Positions 11,123-21,472 of a DNA stretch of 64,000 bases are shown here, piece by piece. Source of the DNA: Chalara sp. BL73 (lineage: Eukaryota; Ascomycota; Leotiomycetes; Helotiales); contig CAKJVC010000124.1 in the NCBI GenBank assembly GCA_918026815.1, forward strand, positions 62,001 through 126,000. The letters run 5' to 3'. A program made the translations under genes and the position numbers. A model generated the notes under the pieces. That model saw only the letters and a list, made by a program, of their open reading frames with translations. It was not told the DNA's origin and ran no database searches. The stretch's first letter is position 1. The number at the start of each line of letters is the position of its first letter.

Positions 11123-13128
11123 ATGGATACGAATTACTATAGCGCTCTAGGTGTTCCTCGAGATGCTACCGAGGAGGATATTAAGAAAGCATATAGACGA
11201 AAATCGCTTCAATACCACCCTGACAAGAACAAAGATCGAGATACAACATCACAGTTTCAAAGCGTAGCTAGAGCATTCGAGGTTCTCAGCGACTCAAGAA
11301 AACGAGTTTTCCATGATATAGACCTACGCCAACGAGAGGGTGGAGAGGAGACCGCCGATGAGAAACTCAGAAGAAGAAAGGAGGTAGAAAAAGAGATGAG
11401 AAGAAAGACTACACCACTAAATAAGAAGAGCCGCCGCCCTGTGAGTACATAAATGCAAAATCCCCCTTCAAGGGAACTTCCCTTATGAATGCTTTCCATC
11501 TATCTGAGGTGCTCTGGACGAACTACCTCTCTCTCTCTCTGCTGAGTAGTACTAATGGACCAATCATACAGTTTAGTGACTCCTCTAATCGGCCATCGCC
11601 ATCGCCATCTCCATATCCACCTACCAGCGAATTTTCCCAGTCTAAAAGCTCAGCTGATAGGGCCCAGCATCCACGCCAAAACGAGTTCTTGTCATCAATG
11701 AAAGGAAGCACTCCTATGTTTAAGGCAGGAAAAGTAGATCCAGGTTCAAAGAGATATAGCCACGATTGCTCTGCAGGAAAACAAGAGGATCTCAGTGCTT
11801 CTACTCCTCCAGCAAGCAGCACACCATTGCCTGACCAAATTACTGGAGACAATCCTAAATGCACACCCATTCCATCCTTGCCAAGTATATTTGTTTCTGC
11901 ACCGATATCACCATCAGCTTTCACACCCGCAAATACAGACTCTGATTCAAGTGGAAGTTTTGCTTCGACAAAGCCTAGCTTTGGGGTTGATACTTCTACA
12001 CCGTTCAGACATGATCAAAATTTTGCCTCTCTTGACACCAACTTGACCAGTGATATGGAAACGCCTCCAAGCCAAAGCCCTCAACCAGGCTACCAATACA
12101 AAGGGGAGGATCAAACAGACGACAATGCACACAATGCAAATAGCAACAGAGGAGGCAATCCAGCAAATAATTTGAAAGGTGCACAATCCCAACGCTCGTC
12201 ATTTGATGAAGAGATAGTAGTGCCTTTCTGGTTGAAAGATTTGATCAATTCCGGAATCGTTGATGAGGAAAAGGAGTCCACATCTGAGCCCTGTGATGGG
12301 AAGGTTAACGTAGTTTCCGAAGTGGCGACAAAATTATTCACCTCAGCTGTCAATGCAGTTGGTGGTGGACAAGAAGGTGCCAGTAAGTGCTCGACTAGCA
12401 GTCCAGCATCTGAGGGAACATACAACTGTGGGCCGATTGTACAGGAATTGATAGAGACAGAGAGCGAACCTGAGGTTGTTAAAATGCAAGAGCTGCCTAA
12501 GGACCAATCTGGTGCTACTCAGAAAGAAGAGGTTGCCGCTGAAAAGCCTAAGGTCATTCAGAAGGAAGGAACATCAGCATGTGAACTAAAAACTGGCAAA
12601 ACCAAGTCGTCTCAGGATATAGTCACAATATTCCGTCCTATTGTTTACGAGTTTGATTTGTCTAAGCACGCCAGCATGCCAGAACCTGAGCAAGCTGACT
12701 CAAGGCAAACGTACCATGGCAATAGCACCCCAGAGGCTGATTACATGTTTGCAACCTTATTTGGCTTGTGTCCTTCCGATTGTGAGCAGGGTGCGAAATT
12801 TAAAGAGCCACTCACCACAAGAAAGAAGGGCTCTTCAGATGCTGCAACCTCAACTACAACTCAATCGAGCTCTGACTATCCACCCATTTCATCTGAGCCA
12901 AAAACCTGGGCATTGAACAAGGCCAAGAAAGCTATTCAAAGTACTGGGGAAAAGGCCAAGGATTTTGGTTGCAAGGCTATACGCGGCGTCAGATACGATA
13001 AGGAGAAAGCTGCCCAAAAGCAACAGGATTCTGAAGCTACAATTGATCCAGTGGGAGATGAGGGGCTAGGAGCTGAGGATTCTCAAGAAAGAGCACTGCC
13101 AGTTTGGGAGAGGTATATTTGGGGATAA
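11123..13128 (+). CDS. J-domain (DnaJ-like) protein with long disordered tail
   Basis: Predicted Hsp70 co-chaperone of 624 residues. Exon 11123-11440 and exon 11572-13128 are joined in phase 0 across a 131-base intron (donor GTGAGT, acceptor ACAG). The J domain fills residues ~5-70 (NYYSALGVPRDATEEDIKKA), with the Hsp70-stimulating HPD tripeptide at 32-34. A Lys/Arg/Glu-rich helix follows. The remaining ~510 residues are low-complexity Ser/Pro/Thr/Glu sequence with no Gly/Phe region or zinc-finger domain, so this is a class C (type III) J-protein. A short more ordered C-terminal block contains KTWALNKAKKAIQSTGEKAK. No signal peptide or membrane anchor is visible. Client and location are unknown. 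Confidence 0.85.
11527..11540. repeat. CT-rich run in the J-protein intron
   Basis: A pure CT dinucleotide run of 14 bases lies inside the 131-base intron, upstream of the acceptor. It may serve as a pyrimidine tract or simply be a microsatellite. Confidence 0.7.
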
Positions 13129-13638
13129 AAGACTGTGGTTTGGAGCATCACGACATAAACACATAGAAGACTAGATGAGAGTAACATTGCATGTAATTTG
13201 TGATTACGCTCTGTTAAAGGATTTCAGAAAGAACTCCATAGCAGAACCAAGATAGCTAATAGATTATTCAGACTAGAAAGTTTTAACAATCTTGTGACAT
13301 GTATAAGCATGTAGTAATAGACCTCGACTTGAGATTAACAAGGAGGCTAATCCGTATAGCTGCTACACAGAATTTTTAAACATGGTATATAGAAACTGCT
13401 AAAAGTTGTGATTGTTATGAACAGATGTTATTTTTATTGCGGACTCCCCACATTTAGTAAGCAAGATTTAGGAGTGGCTTGGCATTTTAGTGCGGCCTGT
13501 TGTATCACCAACAAGAATAAACATCAGTGATTCAGCTGCTTCATGAACCCTGCATTTGCCTTGTCTTATTTTGCTTTGTTAGCACCATATTTTCCTTTAT
13601 GGTATCAAACAACATGATTATGGGCTTTTGCAGTAGAT
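13129..13638. other. Intergenic region
   Basis: About 0.5 kb of AT-rich sequence between two plus-strand genes. Nothing beyond presumed 3' UTR and promoter was seen. Confidence 0.5.
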
Positions 13639-15129
13639 ATGGCAAACACCGAAAGCGGAAACATGGAGATCTTTGTCCACGCGACAGCACCAAGCTTAGG
13701 GCAAGATGACATACGATACCGCGCTTTGGCACAGGCGTATATCGATTTTGAACCCGAAACTAGAGAGCGACTTATATCATGGAATAGTCTGGGCATAGAG
13801 GCGGAGAAAGCGGATGATGCTGAGGAGGCGAGCAGTCAGTTGCAACTAGAGTTAATGCACTTTACACAAGAGGAAAGAGAGTCACAGGCATCATACAAAC
13901 CGGACATTGAGCTCGGAGATGATAGCCTCTCCGATACGGAGGTTTTGACGCTAGGCAAAAGCCCAGCGTCAGCGCTGGTGTCAAGATGGATGCCATCGCC
14001 GCAGATGTCTTTCGAAGATGCTCAAGGCAATGCTGACTCGCCTTCCATGCAAGTGACATCTTCCCCAAGGATGGAACTGCCAGTGCGATCAAGCCAAAGC
14101 TCGCAAAAATCCTGGGATCGTGCTCCGAGCACTATCGAAGATTCACAACCTGAGCCACAAGCGCAGGCTACATGTTCGCCATCGAAGGTATGGGAAGTGC
14201 TGGGCCAGCGGCTAAGGGCACCTAAAGCGACATCAACACAGGAAGACCACGGACAAGTCACAACGGATACATGGCCGAGCCTCCCTGGTGAAAATCAACA
14301 TGAAAATCAAGATGCGATGCCCTCCCATGCATCATTAACAGGAATCGAACCATGGGACACCTCCAGTGAGCCATTCTCAACGTCGCGCTTAGAGAAGAGC
14401 ATATGTCGGAATGATATCTTGAGGGACAGGAGTCCAAATATTTCTTCGCAAGAATTTCCAGGATCAAAGAAGAGGAAAGGCTCTCCTGAAGTGAATGACA
14501 GAACCGTGATTCCATCATCCTTCGGACCGGAATTGCCGCTTCCTGCGCTGATAATGGAGCCAGAAACCGCAAAGTATCCTCAAAAACGGCAGCGAATATT
14601 AGATCATTCACTACCGGTGGCACAAGCTGATTCCATTGCATCAAGTATGCCTTCCGAAATTACGTCCTCCAGCTTCTTGCTTGTATCATCAGCCTGGACT
14701 GAACAACTTGAGGTTCGGCCACCACCTCCTAAGGTTTCAATGAAGGACTTAGTGCCGGAAGACTTAGTTACTGAGAGCCTTCATCAGCTTGCAAAGAAGC
14801 TACCGTTTGATGCCATCTATCATCCAGAAACGCAGACTCGTGAGCTGAGGCCTATGGAGCGTGGGTACTGGTTGATTAATTCTCAAACATGGGAATATCA
14901 GTTAAGAAGATACTTCTGGAATGCGTTGGCGAAATTTATCGGCGAAGGGAGGGGAGGATGGGGAATTAACTGTAATCGGGACGAAGATTTCACCAGCATA
15001 CGGGTTTACTGCTGGGGGATCACCGCCCAGTACATCTATCTACTTTTACATACAGCAAGTCGAAGAAAGCTCCGAGGAGCACGTTGGATAGGCGGAGACG
15101 GGCAGAATATTATCATAATGCCACCATGA
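13639..15129 (+). CDS. Conserved fungal protein with disordered N terminus and ordered C-terminal domain
   Basis: Intronless 496-residue protein. Residues 1 to ~350 are Ser/Pro/Glu-rich with a Lys/Arg patch (GSKKRKGSPE) that could be a nuclear localisation signal. The ordered part is the last ~130 residues: it begins near SSAWTEQLEVRPPPPKVSMK and includes RELRPMERGYWLI, a WGINCNRDEDF-like segment, RVYCWG and GARWIGGDGQNIIIMPP. This layout, with a Trp/Tyr-rich C-terminal module, resembles a conserved uncharacterised ascomycete family as I remember it; I know no assigned function. No membrane segment or signal peptide. Start at 13639 is the first Met of the frame. Confidence 0.75.
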   Translation: MANTESGNMEIFVHATAPSLGQDDIRYRALAQAYIDFEPETRERLISWNSLGIEAEKADDAEEASSQLQLELMHFTQEERESQASYKPDIELGDDSLSDTEVLTLGKSPASALVSRWMPSPQMSFEDAQGNADSPSMQVTSSPRMELPVRSSQSSQKSWDRAPSTIEDSQPEPQAQATCSPSKVWEVLGQRLRAPKATSTQEDHGQVTTDTWPSLPGENQHENQDAMPSHASLTGIEPWDTSSEPFSTSRLEKSICRNDILRDRSPNISSQEFPGSKKRKGSPEVNDRTVIPSSFGPELPLPALIMEPETAKYPQKRQRILDHSLPVAQADSIASSMPSEITSSSFLLVSSAWTEQLEVRPPPPKVSMKDLVPEDLVTESLHQLAKKLPFDAIYHPETQTRELRPMERGYWLINSQTWEYQLRRYFWNALAKFIGEGRGGWGINCNRDEDFTSIRVYCWGITAQYIYLLLHTASRRKLRGARWIGGDGQNIIIMPP

Positions 15130-16388
15130 TTTTACCTCGGGTTTGCATCCATCTGTGACCCGTCATTTTTTGTGGATTGACAACCAAGTATGTGACGCAA
15201 GAAAACTCTTTAGTGAGATTTGTATTTCCATGTTTGTTTCCTTTTGTGCAATGGTTATATTGCTACTATGTAAATTGATAGCTACGTGGTATATTGTGCA
15301 TGTTATTACTAGAGGCATAAGTAAATAGTTACACCTCTTCTGTCAATCTAAAATCTGGCTCTGCTTATTGCAATCCTCACTAGCTGTTTGAGCCTACTTG
15401 TTGAACATGGGGCTGTTAGCATCGCTCAAAGGAACATTGTTAACATGTTCCGCGTTTGGTCATGTATCTACCTGCCTGCTACAACGGGCGATATTTGCTG
15501 CTTTGCTTGTTTCTAGTCATGCTATTCTAGTTATGCACGACTTATTGATCTGCATCCCATATCTTGGTCAGCACATTGAAGTGAAAATTCATTGCAACAG
15601 GTTTAAGCATTGCAATAGTAGGTTCGGTAATATTATAGTATAGAATCCTCAATGTTACTGTTCTCAGGGTTTTACCTTTTCTACGCATGAAATAATTTGC
15701 AACGCTTTAGTTCATAATAGTCGATTGTCAAGCTTCTCATGACAAGATTGGCAGTTTGAGGTAGCACTCTTTTGTCCATGGCCATTGTGATAGATTTGAT
15801 CACTACTGGTGATATATGGCATTGTTTAAATTCTCAGACGGAGATCCGCTTTGGGGTGCCACCACCATTGTTGTTAGGAAGTGATAGCAGGTGTCATCAG
15901 TTTGTAACTTTCCAACATGACTAGAACTTCAGGAACTTTTCAAACATATAAAGGTTGATTATAGTTTGAAAGTCCCTCTTGACAATTTATGTGAGCCTGT
16001 GTTTATATCCTCGGAGCTATTGTATATTTATCTGACTATATTGTATATATTGGAGGGCTTCTAACCCTACATTACCCAGACACACATTAGAGCATACTGT
16101 TTGGTTTGTCCAGTCTGTGGTAAACACATATTCACCGTTGACCGTCCGCAGCAATTATATAGCGCGTTTCCGCAAAAGTGAGGGTGAAAGATGGTTCTAG
16201 CCCGCCTTGCACGCGTCTTTTTCGTGATTTAACGCAAAAATGATACTGGATCGCCGGAATTAGCGCGGATTAGAGGATACTTCAGATTTCTGAAGTCAGC
16301 CTCTCAACCTCAACCTCAAGCCAACCTTTTAAATCGATCCTGCAGCACGACACATGACGCAAAAAGCCCCAGAAAACACAAGACAGCT
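15130..16388. other. Intergenic region
   Basis: About 1.25 kb of AT-rich sequence. Hydrophobic short frames (for example 15143-15328) look like chance products of T-rich DNA. No RNA gene or repeat was recognised. The last part is the promoter of the next gene. Confidence 0.5.
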
Positions 16389-18007
16389 ATGGGATCACCT
16401 CAAGAGCAGAAAATGGAGACATGTGACTATCTGCTAGAGCATGGGTACATCGAGCACGAGCTTGCTGAAAAGTTTGTTATTCTCTCTGTAAGTTCTCTCT
16501 TTTTTTGCAATGTCAGAGCTCTCACACGACTACCTCCCCTTTCATCTTCCATCAATTCCTCAAATAATACCTCAGGCCATTTGGTGGGCTCCTCAGGAGC
16601 TGCCCAAAACCGGGTCCGACCCAATGTTTACATTAAACGTCGACTTCTGTCGACGCGGCAATTCAGGGGGCACAAAGCTAGCGACCTGATAAGGGGCAAC
16701 GTTTACTGTAAATATTCGTGCCTCTTATCCCGTCGACCCAGCGATGTCCCTAACCTGTCATCACTTTTACTTTATTTTGATTGGTAACTCATCATTCTGC
16801 AGAGATTGCAGCTACAAGGGGTAACTATGGATGATGTCCGAATGGACTTGCTGAAAGCTCTTTATCAGCTGTACACCAATGTGCAGAAGGGTTGGTTCTT
16901 GTTAAAAGCCTTCCGAGGACAACATGGCGCTCGCAAGTTTGTCAACGTGAGTTTACTTGATCAAAAATGTTCTTTTCTTCTCAACTTCTCCTTTTAACTA
17001 GATGTTTTCATTACTTTATCTGATATACTTGGCCTAATACTCTCTTGAAGGATATGCATCATCGATCACTATTTCCAGTGCACATGGGCTCTCTAAACCA
17101 CAACAATTATCGCCAGATTGCTATTTACCCTTCTTTGAGTCAGCATCCAGATGCCTTCAGAAGTCAAAACTCTCTCCGAACCCAATTCAACGCACACTCT
17201 TTTCTTATGGGTAATCGAGGAGGCAGCCAGCCAAGGATTCACATTGAGCAGTATTTTAACCTTGTTGGTGAATTTGAGGATTATGAAGAAGTTCCTAAGG
17301 CTTCAGACAAGGAATCTCAGACCCCTGATATATATGACACAGAGGTAGGTTGACTTACTCAGGTTTAAATGTGCCCTTTGCTCATTCTACTAACCAAGGT
17401 TATCCCATTATTCATCTCTGCATCTTAAATTTACTCACATTCTTCCCAGGATGAAGTCCCAAAGCAAGGTACAGGCTTTTTCAGACCTCCAACTCTCCCA
17501 GAAGAATTCATCGCAAGGAATATCCTCCAGTCAAGAGAGCGAATGGAACGAGTGAAAATATCTAGCGAGCTGGTCTCAAAAATCGTCGCAAACTTTGAGG
17601 AGACATGTGAACAGGCCCTTCTTCAGCAAGAGTATGCCTATCTCCGGGCTCAACTCCAAAAGAACGAAAAGAAAGAAAAGATGGTAAAGAGACGCAACCG
17701 CCACACCTATGTGCATCTCAAAGAAGGAGCAACTGGAAATATTGCCGACCACATGTTCTTCCATGCCAACATCTTCAGCGCGTATGTTGATGAAGCAGAA
17801 GGAAGTGATGCTAGCAGAGCTGTGGCATCTCCAACTCGCGAGGCCAGCAATGTGTGTAACAGCCGTAGATCAAGCAAGCACAATTCTGATACTAGAGCTT
17901 CGCAGGAAAAACCACACTCAGATATCTATAGCGGGGTTGAAGACTGGGCGTTCGGTGCGCGACCAGACACAAATGGCTATCAACAATTTCCACACCGGGA
18001 TTCATGA
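16389..18007 (+). CDS. Hypothetical protein, four exons, 364 residues
   Basis: Not recognised. Exons 16389-16487, 16803-16946, 17051-17344 and 17450-18007 all end in phase 0 with good GT-AG borders, which strongly supports the model. The N-terminal 80 residues are helical (LLEHGYIEHELAEKF, then VRMDLLKALYQLYTNVQKGW). A middle part is rich in His, Asn and Ser. The last exon has a coiled-coil-like stretch (ETCEQALLQQEYAYLRAQLQ), a basic patch KRRNRHTYVHLK and a polar tail. There is no signal peptide or membrane segment. The first intron, at 315 bases, is long. Function is unknown. Confidence 0.65.
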
Positions 18008-18757
18008 AGTTGTTTTGTTCTGGCTGTCCCGCAGAGCGCATATGGAGATGGAGATCTGTTTATTGATGTTTGGTTCACCATCTTGCAAGAGAATGAAGTG
18101 ATGGGTATGGCGCGTAGGGAGCTTTGTACAACCACGATTTTATCATGTACGATTTGATTTCTTTATGGCGTTCACGGATGGATGCTTGATACCTTTTGAT
18201 TTTACGGACTTGGTGTGCAATAGCACGCACTTGCAGAGCAATTTACATGACTCAGATAGGGACATGGAGGGCTCTTTTCTCTGGCATTTGTAAATGATAC
18301 GATTTCTATTTGCGGGTGGCTATGGTTGCTCATTCGTCCTCATGGCATGGTATAGTGCTGCTTATGTAGATGTAGTGCACCAAAATGAACTAAATTCAAT
18401 GAATAAGTATTAAAATGAGCTATATTTTGATACATAGCTACTATGACCAGACGAATGCCTTGTGGTGATGTCACAACAACTTCGTAACTGCTGCCTGGAC
18501 TGATATATCACTTTTCTGTCCACAAAGTAACTTCAACGGTTACTTCAGTCACAGTCTATCAACTATTTAACTATATAGTATTACTTAATGTATTTATAGA
18601 GAGGAGAATCTACGCAAACAAGTAAGAACACCGTGTCTAAAATGCTCCTCCGTTCTCAATCTCCTGGACGCCTGGCACTCTCCCCTAACACTAAGACCTT
18701 CTGAGGAACTGATAATTTTTTGCTTCCCCATAGCTATTACAAGTTGATGTATAGACT
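18008..18757. other. Convergent intergenic region
   Basis: 3' space between the four-exon hypothetical gene and the minus-strand efflux pump. No coding sequence or structured repeat was seen. Confidence 0.5.
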
Positions 18758-20789
18758 TCAGATTGATTCCTCATCCTTCTCCTCGACTTCTGCTTTCTCA
18801 ATCCTTTTCCAACCCATACCAAAAGCCACCATAAAGGCACCAGCAGCGGCGCTAAGACCAACATATCTCGTATAATCGAATGCCCTACTATATGCCATCA
18901 CAACGCCACTTAAATCCTCTCCCTGTACGATATTTCTCACAGCTCTCGCCCCCGCTGCAATCACCATATCAGCATCCACCCTGTTTGCATATTTATGCAG
19001 GCCACGCCTTAGCTCTGTGGTGAACGCCAGTTGAGAGAAGGTCAGGAATATAGTGCCGCCAAGGTTCTGGCAGAAGACTAGAAGTGCGGAGGTGATTGGG
19101 ACAACTTGGCGGGAAGAGTTATTTTGCACGGCGATGATGGGAATCTGCATGCTGAGGCCACTGCCGATTCCTAGGATGACTTGGTAACCTATCCATTGGC
19201 TGGTTGGAGTGGTAGGAGAGAAGAGGGATGTGACGCCGGAGGCTATGAGACTGACGATAGCACCGAGGATGGCGAACGGGATATAGTAGCCTAGCCTTTG
19301 AACTGTGTAGGCTATCAGCGGATGTCCATTATACGAAAACGTGTAGGACGATGGAAGACGTACCGAGCACGGAACAAGCTATGAGGCTTAAAACACTAGC
19401 CAAAAGTGTCGGCAGAATATACACACCACTCATCGTAGGACTCGCGTCCCTCACGGATTGAAAATAAATAGGCAAGTAATATGTGGCAGTGTTCAGGCCT
19501 CCCAAGACAAATCCCATGTTAATGCAGCTGCATAATATGACTCGTTTGCCAATAATAGAGAAAGGCACCATAGCCTCTTCCCCTACATGATATTCCCATC
19601 CGAGGAATACGAGATATGTACTGAATGCGCCGCAAAATAGTCCAATAACGGTTGCGCTATTCCAGGGATGGTGAACTCCTCCCCACTGTAGGGCGATAAT
19701 GAGCTGTATTGTTGCCGGAGCAAAGAGGAAGAAGCCAGGAAGATCGAGCTTTCTCAGAATATCGAGTAAGCCTTGGTTGCCGGCATTCTTCTTTGCGCTA
19801 TTTGGAACGTGAATAAGAAGGAACAAGATTGATATGAAGCCTCCGAGAGGAAGATTAATGTAGAAGCCTATGAAGCTAGTATTAGAGCGGCCAAATTCAA
19901 AGAAGAGACTTGAGCCGCGAGCTTACACCACCTCCAGGTAGAATACTCAGTCAAAACCCCTCCAACCACAGGACCCAGCAGCATGCCAATCTGGGAGATA
20001 CCCATCACTATCCCGATATATACTAGACAATAAAAGTTTTAGATTCCGAGCACCCGTATGTATAGAATGGACAACTAACCAGGTAATTTAGAGAGCGGTA
20101 CCGCTGCGCTGACAATCGTGTATGCTCCGTTCAGCAAACCTGAGCCTCCTATACCAGCAACAGCTCGACCTGCAATTAGCATGGTCGAGGACTGGGCAGC
20201 TCCGCACAGAGCAGATCCAAGTTCAAAGATAGCTAGAAATGTGAGGTATGTCCGCTATAAAACAGGCAATTAACATCGTGAGACTTCCCAATGGAGTAGT
20301 AGGGCATTTGGCTGACCTTGCTGTCGAAATATGTATATATCTTGCCAGTGAGAGGCTGGAGGGCACAACTTTATGGTATGTCAATACACAGAGAAGGATC
20401 TTAGAGCAATAGGGGCGATTACTTCGCAAGCAGGTACGCACTGCCGTACCAACCCACATCATTCAGCGAGCGAAACTCCGTCGTGATTTTTGGGATTGCC
20501 TAATACATTAGTCGTGCGAGAATCGGGAGGCGGAATGGAGTCATACTGTGGAAACGATGGAGACATCGAGGAGGTAAATGAAACCGACCAACGTGACGCT
20601 GGAAATTAACAAAATGAATACTACGCGTGATACAGGTTCGTCCTCATTCCCCAAAACGCCAGCAGATGGCTGCTGAGATGACTCTGTACTTTTGATATAT
20701 GTTGCATCTGAACTCTGAGGTTTTTCAATTTCAAGTCGCGAAACGGAGGTTTTCAAACGATGGTCGCTCAGGCTTTCTTGCTCTTCCAT
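18758..20789 (-). CDS. MFS drug:H+ antiporter, DHA2 (14-TM) family
   Basis: Plasma-membrane efflux pump, 566 residues. Seven exons on the minus strand: 20547-20789, 20423-20499, 20317-20368, 20080-20254, 19927-20022, 19364-19867 and 18758-19311; all phases match. The cytosolic N terminus of ~55 residues precedes TM1 with the DHA2 signature [18 protein letters not shown]. Further family marks are [44 protein letters not shown], antiporter motif C in [15 protein letters not shown] and [11 protein letters not shown]. The acidic tail ends [12 protein letters not shown]. The family includes toxin and antifungal exporters such as those in secondary-metabolite clusters, but no biosynthetic enzyme is nearby. 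A Zn2Cys6 regulator gene lies 683 bases upstream in the same orientation. The substrate cannot be read from sequence. Confidence 0.93.
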
Positions 20790-21472
20790 GATTACGGATG
20801 CAGATCGTGAGGGCTCGACTTCAACAAAGAAAAGAAGGATATTTCAAATTAGATTTTGTTTTAGACGGATCTTCAGTTACATCGTGATATATAACAAATT
20901 TAGATACACGGTTGTGGTACTAGCGGAGCGTTCAACCAAATTGAAGCTCCGACTCCTACGGACTTAACGGAATTGCTATTAGATACCCACCAGTCTCCAG
21001 TAATGACTCATAAAGTGTGTGCACATGTTGTTTGTGCATAATGTAGCATTGGCTAGGGTTATGGCTGTAGTTTTAAAGTAGAGACTTGAAAAGGTTGACA
21101 GACTTCTTTCCCAGGTCTTTGCTGACATGTATCTATGAGTTCCTCCATAAACGTAGCTACTTTCCCAAGTACGCGCTTATCAATCTCTATGTATATTATA
21201 TGGATATTCCATAGGGATTAATTGTATTCATTTGATTTGAGTGTATCGTAGAACGTGGAGCCTGTGCCTAGTGCCTTATTCTCAATGCAGACTTGCTATT
21301 TGAGCTAGATAATTCATATAATGGTCATGGATAGTTTGGAGTTTCATACAAAAGAACCACTTTAAAGTAAACTCTGTTAGAAAAGAAATAGCGGAGTGCT
21401 TGTTGATTTGTACGGAGTGTTGATACTTAAGACGTACGGTTCTTCACCAAAGTTTAAGTTTATGGCCCTTCA
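20790..21472. other. Region between regulator stop and efflux-pump start
   Basis: 683 bases holding the promoter of the efflux pump and the 3' UTR of the regulator. It contains a symmetrical CCG-N7-CGG element about 160 bases before the pump start codon. No gene was seen. Confidence 0.6.
20948..20962. promoter_or_regulatory. Candidate binuclear-zinc-cluster site (CCG-N7-CGG)
   Basis: The 15 bases TCCGACTCCTACGGA place CCG and CGG triplets symmetrically around seven bases, about 160 bases upstream of the efflux-pump ATG. Zn2Cys6 proteins are known to bind CGG half-sites in everted, inverted or direct orientation. Because a Zn2Cys6 gene sits next door this is a plausible operator, but one such element can arise by chance. 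Confidence 0.35.

Noticed and set aside
15143..15643. Hydrophobic short frames that look like membrane peptides
   Set aside because: The region is T-rich, which produces Leu/Ile/Phe-rich chance translations; no start context, conservation clue or codon preference.
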